This document shows positions 12,775 through 23,533 of a stretch of DNA of 64,000 bases, in pieces (position 1 is the first letter of the stretch; each line of letters starts with the position of its first letter). Source of the stretch: Boswellia sacra (lineage: Eukaryota > Streptophyta > Magnoliopsida > Sapindales > Burseraceae); the NCBI GenBank assembly GCA_013180625.2, contig SNVD02007236.1, forward strand, positions 124,001-188,000, read 5' to 3'. Below the pieces are notes generated by a model, which was not told the DNA's origin, did no database searches, and saw only the letters and a list, made by a program, of their open reading frames with translations. Position numbers and translations under genes: made by a program.

Positions 12775-13347
12775 TGTTGGAGATAAAAGGTTTAAAACAA
12801 ATATTTACATCGTAAGTTATAATATTTATTTTGAGATTAATTTCATACGTTAGAAGTATAATAAAAACATGAACGTTACGACACTTATTATTTGTAACGT
12901 TCATGCTTTTATTAAGAACTTATGGCTTGGGAGTTACAAGAATTAATTTGTAAGTTACCTAAGCTACGAGATTATTACATAAAGAAGTCTTAAAGGTTCT
13001 AACATGAACATGAAATATTTTGAGTATTTGATGATTTTGAGCAACCGCGATACATGAAGACAGGTTATTTTCTTCCGGTGATCGTGCTCATCGAAAAGAT
13101 AGGCTGTGAGCACTGGGTTGTATCTTGGAGTCCTTGAGTGCCAATATGATCCGCACGAGGGGAGGACTCTTTGGCTTTAGGACAATGCCTTCGACATGCC
13201 TCCCAAATGCTCAGGCCACTTATTTCTTACTCTATCTCTTTATTTATTCTATTTATTTAATATATTAATCTAATTCATATTTTGTTATTTCTTTAATATC
13301 TTGTTGTTTGATTATATTATTTAAATTTATTATAAATATTCCCAACA
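12775..13347 (+). repeat. 5' LTR of the 12.8-16.3 kb element
   Basis: 573 bp, TG...CA ends. It contains a hairpin-capable motif, CATGAACGTTAC (12868-12879) and its exact reverse complement (12894-12905). It differs from the 3' LTR at 24 positions by eye, with no indels. Confidence 0.88.
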
Positions 13348-15721
13348 TTCTAAAGCCAAAGAGTTGCTGGGGGAGCCTAATGCTTTCAAATTGTGTTGAC
13401 AACAAAAATATGTGCTCAGAGTTATTGGCTCAACTTAGTATCGAGATTGGATCTTTTTATCAACCTTAAGACAATATGGTGGTAATAAGTTTTTTTTGAG
13501 GTAATACAAAATTATTTATGTTTCTTCTACTATTATCTAGTTAGCATGACTATTTATTTACAATAGAAAAATATTTTTGTGATATATTAAATCTTTGTTT
13601 ATTTGTGATTATACATATGTTGTGGTGTTAGATTATAAGTGCATAATGCTTTGAGTTACAAATAATTGTCACATCTATTTATTTTAATTCATATTTTAGT
13701 TGTATTAGGAAACATATATCATTTCTTTAAATGTTATGTTTCAAGAACAATGATCTTAATAGCAAATGCATGAGTTCAAATATATTGTATTACAATTTTT
13801 ACAATAGTATGTGTGATTGTGCTAATATTTTTTATTTCCTTCTTGATATAAATTAATAAATTCTTTTAGTTATTAATTATCGATATTAATAGCTTGCGGT
13901 TACTAAAATATAATGAGGAGATTATTTGTTTCTCACGCTTATATATGAATCTTTATTTTGTATACCAACTTATTTTATTACACTTGTCTAGTAAATATTA
14001 AAATTTTCTTATTATTTTCAAAGAATATAGATGAGTTACATGTAGTGGTTTTATAATCAAAACCTTTTATGAGTTTTTATTATATTCTAATAAATGTTTC
14101 AGTTATGAAAATTCTTATTACGGATATTTATTACAGATTGATTATTTATATTTTAATTAATTTTATATGTTACTAATTAAGTGTGTTATTATTTTGAAGT
14201 AAGACAATCTTTGATCTTGGTTGCATATTATTACAAATTGATTTAGAATTCAATTTGTATGTTAATTGCATGTATTAATTTTTTATTGCGCATTTCCATG
14301 TGTCTATTAGAAACTTATATGCAAGGTGGTAAGCTATTAAGTCATAGTTTCTTGTGGTTATCATGTATATTCGATGATGGCATCTAAATAATTGATTACT
14401 AGAGTATGTTAAGAAGACTGGTAGATTATTATGATAATTTATGTGATTGTATTAAATGAAATTGTAGCATAAATGCTAATGATTATTATTAAATACATAT
14501 ATGAGTTATATATTATATTTACGATTTTAGCAATAAATATCTTATTAATGTGAGGATTGAAAAAATATTTTTTAATGTGGGGGTTTCTAGTTTTTGAGCA
14601 ATTTTATATTTTAGTTCTTAATTTTGTACAATTAAGATGACAATATTTTGAATGCAGTTATTATTTTGATGAGTTTTAAAATTTAACAAATTAGTGCAAT
14701 AATATTTTATGGAGTTATTGCTAGTATATTTAAAATATTACTTAATGTGGGGGTTTTCTTTATTTGATGACTGTTAATGATTTATGATATTTTGAGAAAA
14801 AAATGATATTATAAATTGTTAAATGATTATTAATTTTGTGTATGAGTTTGAAAATAATATTACTTATGAGGTGATTAAGTGCTCCTTTAATTTTCTTTAT
14901 TGTGCCTTTGATATTCTTATGCTCTCTAACATTCTTTTTGTGAAATATTTAAATATTATTTAAGAAAGCTAGTGGAAGCATTCATCAAAATAATGGGAAC
15001 AAGTTCTCAAAAATAAAGTCAATGAGATTTTATGCAATTATAAAGATTTTTTAACATACTAATTAATTAATTAAATTGTCGAGGGGTATGTGCTTTAGCC
15101 TAAAGGGAGTCACCTAAGGAAGTAACCCAACCTCTGTGATTGGAGATCCCATGAAGGAGGTTCAATGGGTAGGAACAATCCGTACTGCGTGACTTGTTAA
15201 GCACAACTATTTTAACATATCTTAGAAGAGATATGATCCTGCTCATCCCTAAGGCAAAGTGTTTGTTATATGTGATGTTAGGAAGAATATTTATCCTGAA
15301 TGAGTCCAAATGCTAAATACACTTGTGAGGTATAGGTCACATATACCTTTTGAGGACTCACCTAAGTGAGAGCGTCATGAGGGCTGCGACCGTGAGAATT
15401 GGGCTATTCTCTAAAACTCTCATGAGAATCAAGATTGAGCGCATGGCCATTAATAGTGCTAACCCGCCAAAACCATGTCTTCGTCGATATTATGTGTGTG
15501 ATAGTTTGAAGTTTGGTCAAGAAATCGAGTTCAAGACTTTGTTCACTCAGGTTTCTCAAATGGATACTATCAACACTAAGTTTAGGTTCAAACCCGAAAG
15601 GTACCTATACCCATTGCATAATAGAAGGTTGCTCTTTATATATAATTTTTATTTTATGAGTATTTTTATATTGATATTTTATTTTATAAAACTTTAAAGT
15701 TTTAAACCTTTTGTGGGGGAC

Positions 15722-16294
15722 TGTTGGAGATAAAAGGTTTAAAACAAATATTTATATCGTAAGTTACAATATTTATTTTGAGATTAATTTTATACGTTAG
15801 AAGTATAATAAAAACATGAACGTTACGACACTTATTATTTGTAACGTTCATGCTTTTATTAAGAACTTATGGCTTGAGAGTTACAAGAATTAATTTGTAA
15901 GTTACCTAAGCTACGAGATTACTATATAAAGGAGTCTTAAAGGTTCTAACATGAACATGAAATATTTTGAGTATTTGATGATTTTGAGCAACCGCGACAC
16001 ATGAAGACAGGTTATTTTCTTCCAGTGATCGTACTCATCGAGAAGATAGGTTGTGAGCATTGGGTTGTATCTTGAAGCCCTTGAGTGCCAATATGACCCG
16101 CACGAGGGGAGGACTCTTTGGCTTTAGGATAATGCCTTCAACATGTTTCCCAAATGCTCAGGCCACTTATTTCTTACTCTATCTCTTTATTTATTCTATT
16201 TATTTAATATATTAATTTAATTCACATTTTGTTATTTCTTTAATATCTTGTTGTTTGATTATATTATTTAAATTCATTATAAATATTTCCAACA
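15722..16294 (+). repeat. 3' LTR of the 12.8-16.3 kb element
   Basis: 573 bp, same length as the 5' LTR. It is preceded by the GTGGGGGAC polypurine-like tract and followed by the target duplication ATAAA. The same hairpin arms lie at 15815-15826 and 15841-15852. Confidence 0.88.
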
Positions 16295-17447
16295 ATAAAG
16301 TAATTAATAATAAAACTAAATAAAATTTTAAACTTATTAATTGAAAATAATCTTATCTTTTTAAAAATAAAAATAACAATAATAGAAACAAAACAATTTA
16401 ATGAGAGGTGATGGAGAAACTATAAAAAAAATTTGTTTGATAAATAAGATGTAAACAAAAATATATATCCACATATATATTTAAAACAATATACATTTTT
16501 AATAATTAAAAAAATAATATTTTAATTTTTTTTTCTTTGACCTTGGGCCTACGTTGGCTCCGTCCCTAATTGGGCATATCATAAAGTCCAGAGTATCATA
16601 AGGTAGTACAACACTCATTAACCAGTTTAATTATGTATGTCTTCTTGTCTTACGGACAAATGTTAAGAACTCAATAATTATTTACTTTTCCCCCGACATT
16701 GTATAAATTTATTATAAAAACTACTTTAATATTATATTCAATGATTTTTAATTATTAAATTAATTTTTTTTATAAAATTTTAATCATTGAATACAATTTT
16801 TTGAGAGAAGCTCACGATCTTCGAATTCTTAATATGTATTTTAAGACACACGTTATTACTATCCATCATTTTCGTCTATTTCATTAACCATAAATACAAT
16901 TGATAATTTTAAAATAAATGTTATGTAAATAATAGGATAATATCACAAATTGCACCTTAGGCTTGGTTAAACGTGACTTGGATGCAAGTATCAAAAATCA
17001 ACATATATAACCACCATTGACAGAATCTGTTAACTATTTACTAATGGAAGTTTTTGAAAAGATTGTTTTAGAGTGAACATTGTACAATAAGATATTTAAC
17101 ACTAATTCTCAAAACTTATAAACCCCATTTGCCAACCTAAAACCCTTATCGTGCCCAAGTATTATGGTGGTTCTCTAATGGTTGTCCGCTACCAAATAAC
17201 AGCTGGTTGTTGGGCTATAATGGTCGTTCGCAATTTGGTTTGACTGCAAGGCCTTTATTTATTTATTTATTATTAACTTATTATGTTGCATTTTTAAAGA
17301 AATTTATTCTCAGTCTTGGATACATCCAAGAGCCGAGTTAACAAGTCCAAACATTAATAAAGTCTGAGAGTCCGTAGCAGAGAACCGTTGTATTTCACCA
17401 TTTGGCTTCGTCGGTTTTTGTGACAAATAACATCTAGAGATGCATGC
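16295..17447. other. Repeat scraps, no gene
   Basis: AT-rich DNA. A fragment at about 16540-16569 (GGCCTACG...GGCTCCGTCCCT) resembles the end of a degraded hAT-like element. 16575-16625 matches part of the CER1 flank unit. 17305-17345 resembles part of the small TIR element at 1290-2009. No coding signal. Confidence 0.4.
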
Positions 17448-18246
17448 TAGGGGTGGGTTATGAGTCGGGTTAGATTAGGTTCGGTGATAACCGATTATAC
17501 TGAATATTATTCATTAGGTTTGAGAAATAAGACCCGAGTTCTGCTATTTTTTTTTTGAACTACCCGATGGGTGCCGATGGGGTCGGGTCGGGTCAGGTAT
17601 ATCGGGTCATCCGACCGTTGACACTTACATGTAAATAGTATCAGATTCACAACCGACACTCGATATCAGTTTATTTTGAACGACATTAAATGCCAGATGC
17701 ATCATTCGACAGTTGACACTTACATGTCGAGTCGTGTCAGATTCACAACCGACACTCGATATCAGTCTATTTTGGAAGACATCGGGTATCGAATTCGCAA
17801 CCGACACTCGATATCAGTCTATTTTGGAAGATTAAGAGTGTCGGATACATCATCCGACACTCGACACTTACATGTCGAGTCGTGTCGGATTCACAACCGA
17901 CACTCGATATCAATCTATTTTAGAAGATATCGAGTGTCGGATGCATCATCCGACACTCGACAGTTACATGTCAAGTCGTGTCGGATTTACAACCGACACT
18001 TAATATCAGTCTATTTTCGAAAACATCGAGTGTTAGATGATGCATCTGACACTCGACACTTATATGTCGAGTCTTGTCGAGTTCTATAAATCTGGTTTAT
18101 ATAATTTTACCCAATTTCGGGTCGGGTAATATCGGATACTCCAAATTTATAACTAATTTCGATTATTTTTTCTCTCTTACCTGATCACACCGATTCAGAT
18201 CAGGTAAACCCAATTGGGTCAGGTCGAGGAATTATGCCCACCCATA
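17448..18246. mobile_element. Non-autonomous hAT-like element with TSD ATGCATGC
   Basis: A 799-bp element beginning TAGGGGTGGGTTATG and ending GCCCACCCATA, giving short terminal inverted repeats TA(G/T)GGGTGGG. It is flanked by a perfect 8-bp duplication ATGCATGC at 17440-17447 and 18247-18254, the target-site length of hAT elements. Both subterminal zones are rich in GGGTCGGGT-like repeats, as is usual for this class. The centre is occupied by tandem repeats and there is no transposase. Note that ATGCATGC is palindromic. Confidence 0.85.
17600..18090. repeat. Tandem repeats inside the hAT-like element
   Basis: Four to five units of roughly 95-120 bp. Each contains GACACTTACATGTCGAGTCG, a TTCACAACCGACACTCGATA block and a CAGTCTATTTTGGAAGA block. 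Units carry inverted GTGTCGGAT / ATCCGACAC segments, so single strands could fold. An open frame runs through several units but is a by-product of repetition, not a recognised gene. Confidence 0.8.
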
Positions 18247-18249
18247 ATG

Positions 18250-19040
18250 CATGCCATACATGCTCGCTCTACCACAACTGCATGGGTTGTCGACAATTGA
18301 TTATTGCCTTGAAAAATGGAAAAGGTGGAGGATACGAAATTGTCAATCCTCTTCACCATGTGCCGATTTAACAACCAACCAAATTCATTGATAAAAAACT
18401 TCAACGAAAGAAATTCTAGATGTGTAGTATATCAGGGTAGAAATTGATGAAATTCCAAAGAAATCTTTGGATAAAATTGACATATTAGGTTACTAAGGTA
18501 ATATATTAAAACGGAAAGATATCTTTTGATACAAATTTATAACATCTATTGATCCATAAAATTCAATTATTAAGATGATTAATAAGTTGACAACATTTAA
18601 TATAACTTTTTAACACAACATTAAATACAACTTTTTAACTTTCAGTCTCAACCATTAAATTTTATGAATCAATAGTTACAAATTTGTCTTAGGTTTTATG
18701 TATTTTGTGTTAAAAGATCATTTCCTATTAAAAAGGTGGAGGATCCCAAATTGGCAACTCGAGATACATGCCATACATGCTCATTCGACTACTTATTGTT
18801 TTCACATAAACCATCCCGATATGAATCAACAAGAACAAGGTGTGCCTAGCTCAATTTGACGAGTAATTAAACAACTATTAGTACAAATTTTCTACCATTC
18901 CCTCAATAGTGAAGAAACACATTAATTATCATTAGTTATCATCGGGTTCAATATCGAACAATATAAATCTAGCGAATGTTTAGAGTATCATAAGGGCAGT
19001 ACGAAAAATTAATGAATCGTGTTGAAAACAGAGAAATCGA
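18250..19040. repeat. CER1 3'-flank unit, copy 3 (no gene attached)
   Basis: 18250-18316 matches 4021-4085 and 18825-19040 matches 4150-4310, in the same order and orientation as beside gene A. An internal part (ACATGCCATACATGCTC) is itself duplicated at 18249-18265 and about 18764-18780. In gene A this unit lies 0.7-1.1 kb past the stop codon. Here the expected position holds a Copia remnant instead of CER1 exons. Confidence 0.55.
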
Positions 19041-19119
19041 CAATTCTAGAAAAACAAATAATTGAATCAAATCATTATATTGACTTAATAAGGCAATACA
19101 TGAGTCGAGTAGTTATATA

Positions 19120-19754
19120 TTAAGTAACATACCACTGGTAAGATTCTTAAGGAAACTTCCAGGAAAAACCTGTATACAACATCTTAATAGACTTGTTAAT
19201 AACAGACTTAACAGTCATTAACAGACCTAATAGACTTAGCTAACGTTGACTTAACAGACTCAACGCACTTAAATGAAACATAACTAACTTACTAACTATA
19301 GTTAACATCCCCTTGCAAGCGCAACTGGGAAGGATGTAGAAACAGAGCAGCAATCTTGATCACTAGACTGAACTTTGAGCTGATATCGTAAAGTTTCAAA
19401 TTTGGAACTTGAAAGAGGCTTTGTTAAGATATCAATATTTTGCAAATCTGTTGAGATATGTCTGACAGCCAGCTGCTTAGCAAGAATCTTTTTATCGATA
19501 TGTTTGATGCGAGCATGAAATACCGTATTAGCGGTAAGACACTTATTTTCACACCACAATACTGGAACTATAGCAAGCGTGAAACCAAGTTCTACAAGTA
19601 ACCCTTGAAGCCAGATAAGCTCTATAGCAGCAGAAGATAGTTGGATGCCACAACATCCCAAGGACCTAGAACGAGTCAGTTTTAAGGTGCTCAACCATAA
19701 TAGGATATGCGTAGATCTACCATATGTCTTTTTATGTTGTAGATTTTCACACAT
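19120..19754 (-). pseudogene. Copia RNase H tail plus partial LTR, decayed
   Basis: On the minus strand, about 19690-19302 encodes the C-terminal end of a Copia polyprotein: AAIELIWLQGLLVELGF, VFHARIKHIDKK, KQLAVRHIST and DILTKPLSSSKFETLRY. These are hallmarks of the RNase H / post-RNase H segment. The part containing the SSTEAEY motif is deleted or scrambled. Below it, from 19309 downwards, comes TGTTAACTATAGTTAG and TTAACAGAC repeats that look like the start of its 3' LTR. Integrase and reverse transcriptase are absent. Confidence 0.75.
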
Positions 19755-19811
19755 TAATTTCTTTCTTTGTTTGTTTGTTTGTTTTTTTAGTAGTATTAAT
19801 CTTATAAACTA

Positions 19812-20908
19812 TCTATATAAGAGAAATACTTACACTTATGTGATATACCATCTCATTTTGCTTCTGTGATGCACCTAACAAATCATAAATTACCATATAC
19901 TCATTATCAATTTAAGTTTATCTCATCATCAATTTAAATTTCACTTTTTATTCCTAAATTTTAGTTTCTCTTAATTTATCCCACCCAACTTTCTAAAAAT
20001 AATAAGTAATATTTTTCATTTCCTATCATCCAATCCAATCATATGATATTTTGAGATAATGCCTATTGAAGGATTTATATAATAATAAATCAAAGATTTA
20101 ATCTACCATATATAAATCTCAAAATATTATATACTTTGAGATGAAAATTAAATTAATCAAAAAGAATATTTAACATCAATATATAGAGTTCATTCACTAA
20201 TATAGAGATCGATCAATAATCATTTATGGAAATGACACGTATTTTTCTAAAAGCAGCAGCATTTGACATATATATCTTGGTTGCAAATATATTGTACAAT
20301 AGCATTCCATAATGAGGTATTAAATTAATTAAATATTTGGTTTGAAAGATAATAATACTCTTGGAGCATTAAATAATTGTAGCAATCCAGTAGATTTGTC
20401 ATGGGACAACATTACAAGTCGATGTAACATTTTCTACAGAGTCTAATTAGAGAAGCATACATTTTTTATTTAACACAAAATTAAATTATTAAAATAGGAC
20501 AACTAAAAATTAAAGTAACTTAAATCATACACCCAGAAGTAATCTACCAGATGCAGATAACAATAGTTAATTATATATTTTTGTATAAGTTATTTATCAC
20601 TTATTTTTACAAATGATGGACAATAAAATATGTATATTATCTATAATATCAACACATCAAATGGTCATATCAAAATTTAAAATGCCAATTGAAAACACGC
20701 TTTGATATTAATCATTATTTTTAGAAAGTTGGATGGGATAGAAACTAGAATTTAGAAACAAAAAAAAGTGAAATTTTAATTGATAATGAGATGGACTTAA
20801 ATTGATAGTAAGTTGACACCATATGACGATTTATGATCTGCTGGGTGCACCATATAAGTAAAATGATGTGGTATGCCAGATGCGTGTAAGTGTTTCTCTC
20901 TATATAAA
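19812..20908. mobile_element. Long-inverted-repeat (foldback-like) element, about 1.1 kb
   Basis: About 200 bp at the left (from TATAAGAGAAATACTTACAC, through CCATCTCATT, ATCAATTTAAGT, AAATTTCACTTTTT and CCCAACTTTCTAAAAATAA) reappears in reverse complement at the right (about 20700-20905, ending GTGTAAGTGTTTCTC). The middle of about 690 bp is AT-rich with no coding signal. The outermost bases are TATA-rich, so the exact ends and target duplication are uncertain. It fits a Mutator-like non-autonomous element or a foldback element. Confidence 0.65.
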
Positions 20909-21066
20909 TTCACTCATACAAACCAATTTAGTATTATTAAATGATTGCTACATCTTCTACATTAATTAATATAAATAAAATTTAAAATTCACTCCTCCAA
21001 TCAAATAATAACACATTAGTTTATATAAGACAGTTTGTATGGATAGTTTGTAAGAATAGTATTACA
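20909..21066. mobile_element. Partial MITE related to the next element
   Basis: The right part (about 21008-21066, ending GTTTGTAAGAATAGTATTAC) matches the terminal sequence of the MITE at 21076-21266. A piece of the left arm (CACTCATACAAACC) is present near 20911. It is more diverged and its ends are blurred by the adjacent foldback-like element. Confidence 0.5.
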
Positions 21067-21075
21067 TTTTTTTTT

Positions 21076-21266
21076 AGTAATGCTACTTTTACAAACTACT
21101 TTTACAAACTCACTCATACAAACTGATGTGGCATGATGTGATTTAATAAATATATGCTAGTAATAAAAAACATTAATTAAGACGGGTGATGTAGTGATCA
21201 AATAGGGATGTCACGTCAGTTTGTATGGGTGAATTTGTAAAAGTAGTTTGTAAGAGTAGCATTACT
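21076..21266. mobile_element. MITE with about 58-bp terminal inverted repeats
   Basis: A 191-bp element starting AGTAATGCTACTTTTACAAA and ending TAGCATTACT. The two ends are reverse complements for about 58 bp with only a few mismatches (shared blocks ACTTTTACAAA and CATACAAACTGA). The flanks are poly-T, so a target duplication cannot be read. No coding capacity. Confidence 0.8.
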
Positions 21267-21610
21267 CTTTTTTTTTTTTAAATACTTTTTGTATTAATTT
21301 AGCTTAAAAGGAAAGAATAACTTAATATGCAAACTAACATGAAAATACACATTTGTTGGAGCTTTCATTTATTATCATTTATTTTTTAATCTTTTGACTT
21401 TTGCTCGTTTGTTTATCTCATACCAGTTAACATTAGTTTATATATTAAAATTTGTATACAAAATTTCTATTTCTATCTCCTATTATTCATTGCGAGATAT
21501 ATGAGTTAGAAAAATTTGTTGTAATACGAATTTAATCTTTTTAGATCAAATTAATTTCTTTCTAAAATTGGTTCTACATTTAATAAAAAAGAAAAAAACA
21601 ATTGTGACTA

Positions 21611-21750
21611 AATTGGTTGCCAAGAAAGGTAATGAATGCATGGTGAATTGGTAGGATAGTTTGTGCCTTAGAAGGATTGAAGAAGTGAGAGTTTGGTTAC
21701 TGAAGTCTAACGTCGACAAAGTTTCGGAAGCAACTCTTTGACGGATTAGG
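21611..21750 (+). pseudogene. Fossil CER1-like exon 10
   Basis: The plus-strand sequence AATTGGTTGCCAAGAAAGGT onward matches exon 10 of genes A and B (N-W-L-P-R-K-V-M-N-A-W). It continues through a recognisable GCCTTAGAAGGATTGAAGA (LEGW region) to GTTTCGGAAGCAACTCT (VWEATL region). It has an in-frame stop after N-A-W, several small indels, and a lost splice acceptor (TA instead of AG just upstream). No other CER1 exon lies nearby. Orientation is opposite to genes A, B and pseudogene C. Confidence 0.85.
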
Positions 21751-22159
21751 ATTCTCTTCTCATCTTAGTTTTACCTGAGCTTTCAAGGAGACGTTGACAC
21801 ATAGATTTTCACTTATATGAATAGTTTAGATTTACTTTCACGCTCTTTCTTTACTAATTCAATTTTTTTAATCACCAATCATATTTTTCAAAGAGTTTAG
21901 ATAAAGCTAAGGCTAAGAGAGAATCCTTGTCAAGGGTTTCAACTTTTGACCGTCCTAACTCCATTAAAATTCTAGCTAGCTTGATTGGTACCAATATTAA
22001 TATTATATTTATGAACTACATATGTAAACTGACGATACATTTTATCAAAATTTGTAGAACAAATTTATATGTAGATTTTACTTTTTTAATTTAAAAGGAT
22101 TTCCTAGTAAGTAATATCATACTTTCCAAGTCACACTACAAGAAAAACAGTTTTTTGCG

Positions 22160-23160
22160 ACAAAATTTTTTGCGACGAAATAAAATTCGTCGCAAAAAGC
22201 GGCCTTTTGTGACAAAATTATTATTTCGTCACAAAAGTTAGCATTTCAAAAGAAAAGATATTTTGCGAGGAATTTTTCGTCGCAAAATAAAATCTTTAGC
22301 GATGAATATTCATTTCCTCGCTAAAAACTCGAGTGACTAATTAGGGAAGTATTTTTTGCGATGAGATAAAACCTATTGCGACAAACTTTTCATCGCAAAA
22401 CGTATTACACAAGGATGGGATTTTGTGACAAAAATTTTATAGCAACATGAACATTTTTTGCGACAAAATTATATTTCTCGCGAAAAAAAGACCTTTTGGG
22501 ACAAAAAATTCCCCGCTAAAAGCCATTCTAATTTACCATGCATATATGGTAATACTTGACATTTTGCGACGAAAAAATAATTCCTCGCAAAATGTGACCT
22601 TTTGCGACAAAAATTTTCTCGCAAAAAATTGCTTTTTTGCGGCAAAAAAATCTATTTTTTGCGACAAAATATTCCTCGCGATAAGACATTTTTATTTACT
22701 ATGCACACGTGGCAATACTGGATATTTTGCGACAAAAACGTGATTCCTCGCCAAATGTGACTTTTTGCGAGGAATTTTTTGTCGCAAAAGGTCTATTTTT
22801 TGCGACAAAACATTCCTCGCGAAAAGCCATTTTTATTTACTATGCACACGTGGCAATACTGGATATTTTGCGACAAAAACGTGATTCCTCGCAAAATGTG
22901 ACTTTTTGCGAGGAATTTTTTGTCGCAAAAGGTCTATTTTTTGCGACAAAACATTCCTCGCGAAAAGCCATTTTAATTTACTATGCACACGTGGCAATAC
23001 TGGACATTTTGCGACAAAAACGTGATTCCTCGCAAAATGTAAATTTTTGCGAGGAAAATTTTCTCGCAAAATATATCTTTTTGCGAGAAAAATTTTCTCA
23101 AAAAAATAGATCTTTTGCGACAAAAAATAGACCTTTTGCGACAAAAAATTCCTCGCAAAA
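22160..23160. repeat. Left subterminal repeat array of the first CACTA
   Basis: Dozens of copies of TTTTGCGACAAAA, TTTGCGAGGAA and their inverses. They are often paired as short palindromes such as TTCGTCGCAAAA facing TTTTGCGACGAA. A higher-order unit of about 117 bp (…GCACACGTGGCAATACTGGA…) is tandemly repeated at about 22704-23060. Arrays like these are binding sites for the TNPA-type protein of autonomous relatives. Confidence 0.9.
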
Positions 23161-23465
23161 AGTTATTTTTTTAAAATTAAAACTTAATAACTTTCCTCTT
23201 TTGTTTTCTTCTCTTTGTTTATGGTTCGTCTAATATATAAGTCTTTGTTTAAAAAATGACAAAAAAAAGAATAAAGAAAGTATTAAAAATCTAATTTGAT
23301 TTTATATAAATTGATAATTTTTAAATATAGTAGGGTCATTTGGATATTCATATAAATTTTTATTAAAAAAAGACCTTTTGTGATTCCATTCATGCTTTTA
23401 AACGTGAAAAACTATTAAGATTAGTATTTGTAAAAGAGATAAATAATTAAAATAAACTATATATA

Positions 23466-23483
23466 TGTGTGTGTGTGTGCGTG

Positions 23484-23522
<39 letters not shown>

Positions 23523-23533
23523 GTGTGTGTGTG
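23466..23533. repeat. Long (GT)n microsatellite
   Basis: GT dinucleotide run of about 68 bp, interrupted by GC and GA pairs, in the AT-rich centre of the CACTA element. Confidence 0.92.

Larger units (their letters stand above)
12775..16294 (+). mobile_element. Non-autonomous LTR retrotransposon, complete, TSD ATAAA
   Basis: Two 573-bp LTRs (12775-13347 and 15722-16294) start TGTTGGAGATAAAAGG and end CCAACA. They are flanked by a perfect 5-bp target duplication ATAAA (12770-12774 and 16295-16299). A G-rich tract TTGTGGGGGAC directly precedes the 3' LTR, which gives plus orientation. The 2374-bp interior has no recognisable gag, protease, integrase or reverse transcriptase; the longest frame (15350-15697) has no family signature. 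Copies of a TGTGGGGGTTT motif recur inside (about 14578 and 14749). The expected Met-tRNA primer site is not evident after the 5' LTR. It fits a LARD- or TR-GAG-like element that needs a helper. Confidence 0.88.

Noticed and set aside
17676..18089. 137-codon open frame in the hAT-like element
   Set aside because: The peptide is a three- to four-fold repeat of the tandem DNA unit with no family signature.
22447..23233. Several overlapping open frames on both strands
   Set aside because: They run through GCGACAAAA subterminal repeats of a CACTA element; the peptides are repeats of the DNA motif, not proteins.
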